Positions 1 through 8,400 of a DNA stretch of 64,000 nucleotides are shown one piece after another. Source of the DNA: Scatolibacter rhodanostii. Its GTDB lineage: Bacteria; Bacillota; Clostridia; Oscillospirales; Acutalibacteraceae. Numbering within the stretch: position 1 is the stretch's first letter; each line of letters begins with the position of its first letter. Position numbers and translations under genes: made by a program. Below the pieces are notes generated by a model, which did no database searches, was not told where the DNA came from, and saw nothing but the letters and a program-made list of their open reading frames with translations. Where the stretch lies: the NCBI RefSeq assembly GCF_900197595.1, contig NZ_FZLO01000002.1, positions 186,001-250,000 of the forward strand, read 5' to 3'.

Positions 1-1043
1 TCTATTTCTGTCAGCTTACCTGCACGAATCCCCAGCAAACGCACTTGCCATCTTTTGTTCTCTTTTTTATATAACTTCCACGCCGTTTCATAAATACTTT
101 GCGAATCACAAATAGAGGGCGAAACGCTGCATTGCCTTTGAAACTCTTCAAAATCTTTGCTGCGAACCGTGATTTGCACTTCGCCACAGCGCCTCTCATG
201 TTTTCGCAATCGGCTGCTCACGCTTTCTGCCAAAGATAAAAGCGCTGTCTGAATGTCCTGCTCTTTACTGATATCTCTGGGCAAAGTGGTACTGTTGCCA
301 ATAGTCTTGACATCCTCTTCTGCATCAATTCTCTCTACTACAGAAGAATCCTCTCCATTTGCTGAAAGCCACAAAGATTCTCCCATTTTGCCAAGCTTCT
401 TTTTCATCCAAACTCTGTCAGAACATGCAATATCCCCTATATTTTTTATTCCATATTGATTCAATATTTTCTTGGTATTTGCCCCCACAAAAAGCAAATT
501 CTCTGTTGCCTGTGGCCAAACAAGCTGCCTATAATTTTCTTTACTAAATACGGTAACCGCATCTGGTTTCTTATAATCACTGCCCAGTTTAGCAAAAGTC
601 TTGGTAAATGAGACACCAATCGACACTGTCAAACCCAACTCCGCTTTCACTCTCTCCCGAATTTCTTCTGCTATCTGCAGACTGTCACCAAAAAGCCGGC
701 CGCTACCACCCACATCTAACCAGCATTCGTCTAAGCCAAAGCTTTCTACACGGTCAGTATAGTTGCTATAAATTTCTTTTGCTTTTTGTGAATAATGCTG
801 ATACCGTTCAAAATGAGGCGAAATCAGTGCCAAGTTCGGACATTTTTTCTGTGCTTGCCAAATTGTCTCTGCGGTCTTTACCCCTGCTTTTTTTGCAAGC
901 ATATTCTTGGCAAGAATAATACCATGGCGGTTTTTCTTGTCACCGGCCACTGCCATCGGTACATTGCGATATTCTGGCGCATATAGACATTCTACCGACG
1001 CATAAAAATTATTCATATCAATATGCAAAATCGGATTCTCCAT
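1..1043 (-). CDS. dinB: DinB-like Y-family DNA polymerase (partial, runs off left edge)
   Basis: Translesion DNA polymerase of the Pol IV/DinB family. The reading frame opens with ATG at 1043 (MENPILHIDMNNFYASVE) and stays open to base 1, about 347 residues, so the C-terminal end is missing. Visible are the first catalytic Asp (D9) in the IDMN motif, the steric-gate aromatic (Y14), and the second acidic pair in FGLDECWLD (D105, E106). An SIGVSFTKTFAKLGSDYKKP segment follows, typical of the palm, and then the little-finger region. The expected role is bypass of damaged bases during the SOS response, which fits the LexA-like box in its promoter. It is divergent from proC. Family assignment is firm; the choice between DinB and another Firmicute UmuC-type subfamily is less certain. 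Confidence 0.93.
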   Translation of the reverse strand, partial: MENPILHIDMNNFYASVECLYAPEYRNVPMAVAGDKKNRHGIILAKNMLAKKAGVKTAETIWQAQKKCPNLALISPHFERYQHYSQKAKEIYSNYTDRVESFGLDECWLDVGGSGRLFGDSLQIAEEIRERVKAELGLTVSIGVSFTKTFAKLGSDYKKPDAVTVFSKENYRQLVWPQATENLLFVGANTKKILNQYGIKNIGDIACSDRVWMKKKLGKMGESLWLSANGEDSSVVERIDAEEDVKTIGNSTTLPRDISKEQDIQTALLSLAESVSSRLRKHERRCGEVQITVRSKDFEEFQRQCSVSPSICDSQSIYETAWKLYKKENKRWQVRLLGIRAGKLTEI

Positions 1044-1073
1044 AATTAGCCCTCTTAAACATTTGTTTGTTTT

Positions 1074-1103
1074 ATTTTATCAAACTTATGTACGGTTTGT
1101 CAA
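1074..1103 (-). promoter_or_regulatory. dinB promoter with embedded LexA/DinR-like box
   Basis: On the minus strand a -35 TTGACA (1098-1103) and -10 TAAAAT (1074-1079) are separated by 18 bases. Between them lies CGTACATAAGTTTG (1081-1094), which matches 11 of 14 positions of the Firmicute LexA consensus CGAACRNRYGTTYC. A repressor bound there would block both core elements. SOS control is inferred from the box and the gene product. Confidence 0.7.
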
Positions 1104-1177
1104 CTCTTTTTCTACTTTTTGGTTTTACAATTTTTTCTTTTTTTGCTGTCATCCCGCTAAAAAGAAAATCATTTTTC

Positions 1178-1206
1178 TTGACTTCTTTTTCATTTGGTTC
1201 TACAAT
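1178..1206 (+). promoter_or_regulatory. proC promoter
   Basis: TTGACT (1178-1183), a 17-base spacer and TACAAT (1201-1206) form a sigma-A-type promoter. It lies 30 bases before the proC start, which has a GAGGTGAC ribosome binding site. Confidence 0.7.
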
Positions 1207-1236
1207 TTAAAGTAATTATTCAAATGAGGTGACAAC

Positions 1237-2031
1237 ATGAAACTTGGATTCATCGGTTGCGGAAATATGGCAAGTGCCATTGTTGGCGGCATTTTAAACA
1301 GTAACCTATGTGCTCCGGCTGATATTACGGCGTCAGATGTGAATGCCGCTGCCAGAGATCAGATAAAAGAAAAATATGGCATTCAAGAAACGTCTGATAA
1401 TAAAGAAGTTGTTTCAGCTTCTGAAATTATCTTCTTGGCTATTAAACCGCAATTTACAGCAAATGTTCTTTCAGAAATTGCTCCTTTTCTTACCTCCAAC
1501 CATCTTTTAATATCCATTGTTGCCGGCAAAGGATTAGATTTTATTGGTGCTTTGGTGGGCAATAATATTCCCGTTATCCGCACGATGCCTAATACCCCTG
1601 CTCTCGTGGGTGAAGCTATGACGGCTCTTTCTCCCAATGAGAATGTCACTCCTGAAATGCTCGAAACTGCACAAAAAATTATTAGCAGCTTTGGCAAATC
1701 AGAAGTTATTCCTGAACATCTCATGCCCGCTGTGGTCGGTGTCAGCGGCAGTTCTCCCGCTTATATTTTTATGCTCATCGAAGCTATGGCTGACTCTGCC
1801 GTTGCAGAAGGTATGCCCCGCAGCCAAGCCTATACTTTTGCAGCACAATCTGTTTTAGGCAGCGCTAAAATGGTACTGGAAAGCGGTATACACCCTGCTG
1901 CCTTGAAAGATATGGTCTGTTCCCCCGCCGGTACCACCATTGAAGCCGTCAAAACGCTGGAAGAAACAGGTATGAGAAGCAGTATTATGAAAGCAGTTCA
2001 TATAAGCGCTGAAAAATCCAGAAACCTATAA
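1237..2031 (+). CDS. proC: Pyrroline-5-carboxylate reductase
   Basis: Catalyses the last step of proline synthesis, reduction of 1-pyrroline-5-carboxylate to proline with NAD(P)H, in the cytosol. The 264-residue protein has the usual family length. It begins with the Rossmann dinucleotide motif GFIGCGNMASAI and contains IRTMPNTPALVGEA in the middle. The C-terminal dimerisation helix region carries VSGSSPAYIFMLIEAMADS and SPAGTTIEAVKTLE, both classic ProC signatures. The ATG at 1237 follows GAGGTGAC by 5 bases. It is a single-gene unit with its own promoter and a downstream hairpin shared with the convergent MFS gene. Confidence 0.97.
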   Translation: MKLGFIGCGNMASAIVGGILNSNLCAPADITASDVNAAARDQIKEKYGIQETSDNKEVVSASEIIFLAIKPQFTANVLSEIAPFLTSNHLLISIVAGKGLDFIGALVGNNIPVIRTMPNTPALVGEAMTALSPNENVTPEMLETAQKIISSFGKSEVIPEHLMPAVVGVSGSSPAYIFMLIEAMADSAVAEGMPRSQAYTFAAQSVLGSAKMVLESGIHPAALKDMVCSPAGTTIEAVKTLEETGMRSSIMKAVHISAEKSRNL

Positions 2032-2056
2032 AACACATTACTTACTTTTTGACAAA

Positions 2057-2093
2057 CAAAAAGGGAACAGAAAATAAATTCCGTTCCCTTTTT
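2057..2093. terminator. Bidirectional terminator between proC and the MFS gene
   Basis: Stem AAAAAGGGAAC paired with GTTCCCTTTTT, loop of about 14 bases. The A-run and T-run on the two sides let it work for both convergent genes. Confidence 0.8.
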
Positions 2094-2120
2094 CTATACT
2101 CAAATGAAGATGGTTCCTTT

Positions 2121-3389
2121 TTATGGTTCAACTTGTATTTCAGGCTCTGGTTCTTTGCTGCGGCTGACCACAAAAATGGCAAGGACGAACATCAAAATAC
2201 CAAAAGCAAAAGGTAAGCGACGGTCTATGCCCGATAATAGACCCGTTAAATAACCAAACGGTGCAGAAAAAGCAATCATTAGCGTTGTCATCAAGGCCAT
2301 AATTCTAGCTCTTTCTCCCTCGTCAACATTTAAAATCAACATAGACTCTTTTCTGGGATATACCAGCGCATTGGCAACAGCATCCATAAAAATATAGACA
2401 ACAATGGTTATAATCTGCCCTTTTGGCGAAACAATTAAAACCGATTGTGCTACAATATAAATGACAAGGCCAATAATCAAAGGTCTTTTAATTTTTGTAA
2501 TTTTATGCTGAAGTCCAAACATAAAGGCAATCATCACAATGGCCTTTATAATGGGAAAGAATGCCAAATATTCCTTTTTTACATCTAGCGTTTCTCCGAC
2601 GTATAAGCCAAAAAAATTATTGCTGATCATGGCTGTGATATACGTAAAAATCATCAAGGCCAGTGTTTGAATGGTAGCCTTATTCTTTAAAAGATTTGGA
2701 ATCACCGTCTTATATTGAAGCAGCATTTTCCCAACCGATACACCCTTCGTCTCTTGTCTGCGAATCTTGCCTTGTCTAGTCTCTGTTGTGTGTCTCCACG
2801 TGATAATATCTTTCACAATCATACTAACCGCAAAGATAAAATACAACACGCGTACAACAGGAACAAGGCTGAATTTTGCCACCAGTACGCCTGAAATAGG
2901 TGCAAAAAACACCGCCATCAAACCGGCAATACTGACCCACGTATAAATGTTAACTGTGTGTCTTTTATCACTGTCTTCCATCAGCAAACATACCCAAGCA
3001 GTTTGATTAATCTGTTCAAAACTGTTCATTAATACTGCTGCTAAAAAGAACCAAAAATTCTGCGAAAAAGCCCAGATAAGGCAAGCTAGTGTCCAACCGA
3101 AAAAATCACCCATAATGGTTGTGTTTTTTCGACCAAGCTTGTCGGTAATAATCCCGCCCATCAGAGAAAAGAACAGTTGCACCACCATAGAAATCGATAA
3201 AATCAATCCAATTTGAACATCTGTAACTCCTAATGAATACATATATAGCGTCGTAAAAGGAGCAATCAGATTAAAAGGGATTCCCCAAAATGGTTCTACC
3301 AAAATAGCTATTTTAGGGTTTCCTTTCAGATGAATCAACATATCAATCAGCGGATGCTGCTTTACTTTTTTTATTATATTTCCACTCAT
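2121..3389 (-). CDS. Major facilitator superfamily transporter
   Basis: Integral membrane protein of about 422 residues with roughly twelve hydrophobic segments, typical of MFS secondary transporters. The loop GGIITDKLGRKNT (about residue 80) is the conserved MFS motif A (GxxxDxxGRR/K) between helices 2 and 3. The substrate cannot be told from the sequence. A start two codons upstream (3395) abuts the GGGGG ribosome binding site directly, whereas the ATG at 3389 sits six bases from it, so 3389 is preferred. The gene converges on proC and shares its terminator. It is transcribed alone, and no regulator or partner enzyme lies next to it that would indicate a substrate. Confidence 0.85.
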   Translation of the reverse strand: MSGNIIKKVKQHPLIDMLIHLKGNPKIAILVEPFWGIPFNLIAPFTTLYMYSLGVTDVQIGLILSISMVVQLFFSLMGGIITDKLGRKNTTIMGDFFGWTLACLIWAFSQNFWFFLAAVLMNSFEQINQTAWVCLLMEDSDKRHTVNIYTWVSIAGLMAVFFAPISGVLVAKFSLVPVVRVLYFIFAVSMIVKDIITWRHTTETRQGKIRRQETKGVSVGKMLLQYKTVIPNLLKNKATIQTLALMIFTYITAMISNNFFGLYVGETLDVKKEYLAFFPIIKAIVMIAFMFGLQHKITKIKRPLIIGLVIYIVAQSVLIVSPKGQIITIVVYIFMDAVANALVYPRKESMLILNVDEGERARIMALMTTLMIAFSAPFGYLTGLLSGIDRRLPFAFGILMFVLAIFVVSRSKEPEPEIQVEP

Positions 3390-3523
3390 ACTCATCCCCC
3401 TTTAAACATACCAGATTATTATACCTGATTTACCCTTATTAGCAAAGAGATATTTTGACTAATTAAATCATATAAAACTGTAAGAATACAACAACACAAC
3501 AAAAATATTAATGGAGGTTTATT

Positions 3524-4030
3524 ATGTCATTTCGTAAGTCAAATGCTGAACAGCTACTTGTTAACCCATTTACCCTCATCAACAAAGATTGGATGCTTGT
3601 GGCAGCCGGCAACAAACAGTCACATAATGCCATGACAGCCAGTTGGGGAGCTTTGGGAGAAATTTGGAATTATTACACCAGCACCATTTATGTACGCCCT
3701 GAACGCTACACATTGGAATTTTTAGACCGTGAAGAATATTATTCACTCTGTTTCTTTGACGAAACTCACCGAAAGACACTAGGCTTTTACGGTTCGCACA
3801 GTGGCCGTGACTGCGACAAAGACAAAGAGACAGGGCTTACACCTGTTTTTGACCAAAAAGCACCTTACTATGAAGAAGCAAAGTTAGTACTTATCTGCCG
3901 CAAATTGTATACGCAGTCGTTTGAAGAAAAAGCCTTTATTAATGCGGATCTCTATACAAAAAATTATAGTAAAGACGGACTCCATCGCATGTTTATCGGT
4001 GAAATCTGCGAAATATTAGTAAAAGAATAA
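3524..4030 (+). CDS. Flavin reductase-like (FMN-binding split-barrel) protein
   Basis: A 168-residue protein of the flavoredoxin/flavin-reductase-like split-barrel fold. The N-terminal segment (LLVNPFTLINKDWMLVAAG) and the NAMTASWGALGEIW stretch resemble the FMN-phosphate-binding region of this family. YVRPERYTLEFL and the YYSLCFFDE strand are also typical. It probably binds FMN and reduces flavin or a small electrophile with NAD(P)H; the true substrate is unknown. The ATG follows GGAGG by six bases. A strong hairpin terminator follows directly, so it is a single-gene unit. A second, only distantly similar member lies at 23540-24115. Confidence 0.8.
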   Translation: MSFRKSNAEQLLVNPFTLINKDWMLVAAGNKQSHNAMTASWGALGEIWNYYTSTIYVRPERYTLEFLDREEYYSLCFFDETHRKTLGFYGSHSGRDCDKDKETGLTPVFDQKAPYYEEAKLVLICRKLYTQSFEEKAFINADLYTKNYSKDGLHRMFIGEICEILVKE

Positions 4031-4043
4031 AATAATTAATGTA

Positions 4044-4086
4044 AGCCTTGTGATTTCTTTTAACATGAAATCACAAGGCTTTTTTT
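4044..4086 (+). terminator. Rho-independent terminator
   Basis: Perfect 13-bp stem AGCCTTGTGATTT / AAATCACAAGGCT with an 11-base loop and a T-run. It closes the flavin-reductase-like gene. Confidence 0.9.
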
Positions 4087-4227
4087 ATTGATATCTATTG
4101 CTAACCTACTAGAGTATCATTATTTTTCTTTATTTTTTTAAAATTTATACACCTTTGTAAACCTGTCCGCATAGACTGGTAAAAATAGTGTTTTTAAATT
4201 TCCACCTTAGTTAATAAAGGAGAATCT

Positions 4228-5301
4228 ATGATGACTATCAGCGTATGTATGATTGTTAAGAACGAAGAAGATGTTCTGGCAAGATGCCTTACCTGTGCCT
4301 CAAAATTTGCTGACGAAATTGTGATTGTTGACACTGGAAGCGATGACAGTAGTAAAGAAATTGCAAAACAGTTCACTGACAAAGTGTATGATTTTGAATG
4401 GATTGAAGATTTTTCTGCTGCCAGAAATTATTCATTTTCTCAGGCTACCCAAGATTTTTGTATGTGGTTGGACGCCGATGATATCATTGAAGACAGTGAA
4501 ATCGAAAAAATCATTGCTTTAAAAGAGACTTTGCCCACAGACGTTAATGTTGTCTACATGAAATACAATACTGGCTTTGATGAAAAAGGAAATGTTTCTT
4601 TTTCTTTTTATCGTGAGCGTTTAATTCGCCGCTCGTGCGGTATGATTTGGCGAGGCGCCGTACATGAAGCTATCAGCAGTATTGGAAAAAGATTGTATAC
4701 AGAAATTGCCATCAGCCATCGTAAACTAAAGAGCAGAGACAATACGCGCAATTTGAGAATTTATGAAAGTGAAATTTCTAAAGGCCATCCCCTTTGTGCT
4801 AGAGATAAATTCTATTATGCCAGAGAGCTTACTTATCACAATCGATATAAAGAAGCTACCCAAGTGTTGGAGGAAGTGTTAGACGACCCCACTGCATGGA
4901 TTGAGAATCAAATTGAAGCTTGCCGTAGCCTTTATATCAGCTATCTTAAATTAAATAACCGCAAAAAGGCTCTTTATTCTCTCTTGAACAGTTTTGAATT
5001 CGATCGTCCCCGTGCCGAAATTTGTTGCGACCTAGGTTCATACTTCATAGAAGAAAAAAAATATGATACTGCTGTATTTTGGTATGAAACAGCCTTATCT
5101 TGCGAACGAAATGATCAATCTGGCGCTTTTATTCTGCCAGACTGCTATGATTTTCAACCCCATCTGCAACTATGTGTCTGCTACTACCGACTAAACAACA
5201 TCGAAAAATCCATTTACCATAATGAGCAAGCTGGCAAGTTAAAACCAGAAAGCCAATCTTATTTGCATAACAAAGCCTTCTTTGATTCTCTAAAACACTA
5301 A
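4228..5301 (+). CDS. Family 2 glycosyltransferase with TPR-like C-terminal region
   Basis: A 357-residue protein. The N-terminal GT-A domain starts ISVCMIVKNEEDVLARCL and carries VDTGSDDSS and the acidic metal-binding motif MWLDADD (about residue 82). These mark a SunS/WaaE-type family 2 glycosyltransferase. From about residue 190 to the end come helical repeats with TPR character (YYARELTYHNRYKEATQVLE and similar). Such proteins transfer a sugar from a nucleotide sugar to a peptide, lipid or another sugar. The acceptor is unknown and no cell-surface operon is nearby. AAGGAG lies six bases before the start; a second ATG follows immediately. It is the last plus-strand gene before the CRISPR array. 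Confidence 0.88.
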   Translation: MMTISVCMIVKNEEDVLARCLTCASKFADEIVIVDTGSDDSSKEIAKQFTDKVYDFEWIEDFSAARNYSFSQATQDFCMWLDADDIIEDSEIEKIIALKETLPTDVNVVYMKYNTGFDEKGNVSFSFYRERLIRRSCGMIWRGAVHEAISSIGKRLYTEIAISHRKLKSRDNTRNLRIYESEISKGHPLCARDKFYYARELTYHNRYKEATQVLEEVLDDPTAWIENQIEACRSLYISYLKLNNRKKALYSLLNSFEFDRPRAEICCDLGSYFIEEKKYDTAVFWYETALSCERNDQSGAFILPDCYDFQPHLQLCVCYYRLNNIEKSIYHNEQAGKLKPESQSYLHNKAFFDSLKH

Positions 5302-5353
5302 AATAAGAAATTTATTTTCGCTACTTATGGTGTTTTCCTTATTATTAATCCGC

Positions 5354-5409
5354 AAAAGACATTTTTATTTTCTTTCACTGGTGTATACGAAAGAGTAAGA
5401 ATGTCTTTT
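5354..5409 (-). terminator. Hairpin at the leader-distal end of the CRISPR array
   Basis: AAAAGACATT (5354-5363) and AATGTCTTTT (5400-5409) are exact inverted repeats, with an inner CTTTC/GAAAG stem. It lies just beyond the last repeat in the direction of array transcription, so it may end the precursor crRNA. The arm closing the hairpin ends in TTTT on the minus strand. Confidence 0.5.
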
Positions 5410-5419
5410 ATTATTGTCA

Positions 5420-8400
5420 ATTCTAATCCACGCTCCCGCGTGGGGAGTGACGGCGTACAGATAATTTTTTGGTATCTGCGCATTATTGTTTCAATCCACA
5501 CTCCCGCGTGGGGAGTGACATTGCGTGTTACAGCGTTTTGGTTTAATGCGCAAAATATTTCAATCCACACTCCCGCGTGGGGAGTGACATGATTGTTAGG
5601 TCGGCACGTTGCAGGACGTTCGAATTTCAATCCACACTCCCGCGTGGGGAGTGACGCAACGCACTGTAAGCGCCGTCTTTTGTTTTTAGCATTTCAATCC
5701 ACACTCCCGTGTGGGGAGTGACCTGTACTTCCGTTGTAAAAAACACCTTTTCTATATTTCAATCCACACTCCCGTGTGGGGAGTGACGCACATTTTGACG
5801 ACATTTTCCATGAGTAGTCAATTTCAATCCACACTCCCGTGTGGGGAGTGACTAAAATCGCCTATGATTGGGATGATTCCATTGTATTTCAATCCACACT
5901 CCCGTGTGGGGAGTGACTTATAAACATAGTAATTATTAAGTCTGTTGCGTTATTTCAATCCACACTCCCGTGTGGGGAGTGACTTTGGGAAGATTTCAAC
6001 GCTGCTTCGGTTCGATTATTTCAATCCACACTCCCGTGTGGGGAGTGACTCTTACTTTTGTAAGATAATAGTTATTTAAAGGGGATTTCAATCCACACTC
6101 CCGTGTGGGGAGTGACGTTGTTTGTGATTTGTTTGATTGAGTCAATTTCAATTTCAATCCACACTCCCGTGTGGGGAGTGACGTTTATTTCTCCTTTGTG
6201 TCGGTGATAACATCATCATTTCAATCCACACTCCCGTGTGGGGAGTGACCTTCGGTTCGATTGAAACAGCAGGAATCCATATTATTTCAATCCACACTCC
6301 CGTGTGGGGAGTGACCGATTACATCTTCTTTATGTGCTACACAGGGCTTAATTTCAATCCACACTCCCGTGTGGGGAGTGACAAGTTGGCCAAGCAACGC
6401 ACGCAGAAAGTTTTTGATTTCAATCCACACTCCCGTGTGGGGAGTGACCAGTTACCCACGCAGACGGCCATACCAGTATTAACATTTCAATCCACACTCC
6501 CGTGTGGGGAGTGACGGCGAGGGGTACAACCCTTACAGACGATAAAGGAGATTTCAATCCACACTCCCGTGTGGGGAGTGACCACTAAAGCTACTTACAG
6601 TTGATATTGTCTTATTATTTCAATCCACACTCCCGTGTGGGGAGTGACGGTTAAATATCCGCCATGTTTGCGGATTGTAGGTATTTCAATCCACACTCCC
6701 GTGTGGGGAGTGACCAAAATGTGCCTATAGGAATACCTATTACAAATATTTCAATCCACACTCCCGTGTGGGGAGTGACACAATGGTTTTCCTTATGAAA
6801 CTACACCAAACAGATTTCAATCCACACTCCCGTGTGGGGAGTGACCTTACAGCGAGCCAGTTCCCACCTATTCAGGCAACAATTTCAATCCACACTCCCG
6901 TGTGGGGAGTGACATTTTATTGATGTGGTGGCATGGAGGAACACAGCTATTTCAATCCACACTCCCGTGTGGGGAGTGACTTATACAGTGTATTAATAGA
7001 AGATAATTTTCCTATTTCAATCCACACTCCCGTGTGGGGAGTGACCAATTAGCGTATTTACTGTAAGTTCTTCTTCAATATTTCAATCCACACTCCCGTG
7101 TGGGGAGTGACCATTAATTCAGACAGCCTTTGTGAAAATGACATAAATTTCAATCCACACTCCCGTGTGGGGAGTGACAAAATCGCCCTTGGGTAGCTGC
7201 AGCACCGTCTAAATTTCAATCCACACTCCCGTGTGGGGAGTGACGCTCCTATGACAGACAGCGAGGAGGGCAATTCTTTATTTCAATCCACACTCCCGTG
7301 TGGGGAGTGACATCAAGCCGTCAGCCGTTTTCCAAAGGCCTAGAATATTTCAATCCACACTCCCGTGTGGGGAGTGACCGGGTGGAGAAATTGCTGATAT
7401 TAAGGCACAAATTATTTCAATCCACACTCCCGTGTGGGGAGTGACGTTTATCACCTATTGATTACAACGGGTTTCCTTATATTTCAATCCACACTCCCGT
7501 GTGGGGAGTGACTGCCATTACCTTAATCTCCTTTTCAAGTAATAAATATTTCAATCCACACTCCCGTGTGGGGAGTGACTTTTAATTCCGATTCTTGCTT
7601 CTTCAGTTTCACAATTTCAATCCACACTCCCGTGTGGGGAGTGACAGCCTAAACCAAGTAAGAAGCCTCCTAAAGGCAATATTTCAATCCACACTCCCGT
7701 GTGGGGAGTGACCACACAAAGAATTATGCTTGACGAGTTTCAAAGCATTTCAATCCACACTCCCGTGTGGGGAGTGACTTTTCAAAACAACCAAGCGTAT
7801 TTAGTTTGGTATATTTCAATCCACACTCCCGTGTGGGGAGTGACTTTTGATTCTGCTTTGACGTATGCAGAGCAGATATTTCAATCCACACTCCCGTGTG
7901 GGGAGTGACCCACCCTCAATATGTGTTTTTATTAGTCTTCCGGATTTCAATCCACACTCCCGTGTGGGGAGTGACACAAAATGTTCCTATTGGTGTGCAA
8001 ATTAATAATATTTCAATCCACACTCCCGTGTGGGGAGTGACCCTACTTCTTGTATCGCTTTAGCAAGCCAAAAAATTTCAATCCACACTCCCGTGTGGGG
8101 AGTGACAACATATCGGTTAATGGGTCGATGCAAAATGTCAATTTCAATCCACACTCCCGTGTGGGGAGTGACTTCAGATAGAAATTACGATAAAACAACA
8201 AAAGGTAATTTCAATCCACACTCCCGTGTGGGGAGTGACACATAATGCAAACATATTTTCATAGCATGTCTTTATTTCAATCCACACTCCCGTGTGGGGA
8301 GTGACTATTTTGAGCGTGGTTGCTTTAGATTCAAAGATTTATTTCAATCCACACTCCCGTGTGGGGAGTGACCCAAGAGATGGATTCAACGGCGGCGTCT

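Noticed and set aside
4155-4190. Possible promoter TTGTAA with TAAAAA upstream of the glycosyltransferase gene
   Set aside because: Spacing of about 19 and poor matches make it too weak to list.
8107-8140. Spacer ending CAAAATGTCA, resembling the QNV-coding start of two other spacers
   Set aside because: Only eight bases agree, and the position of the expected GAA flank does not fit the other two.
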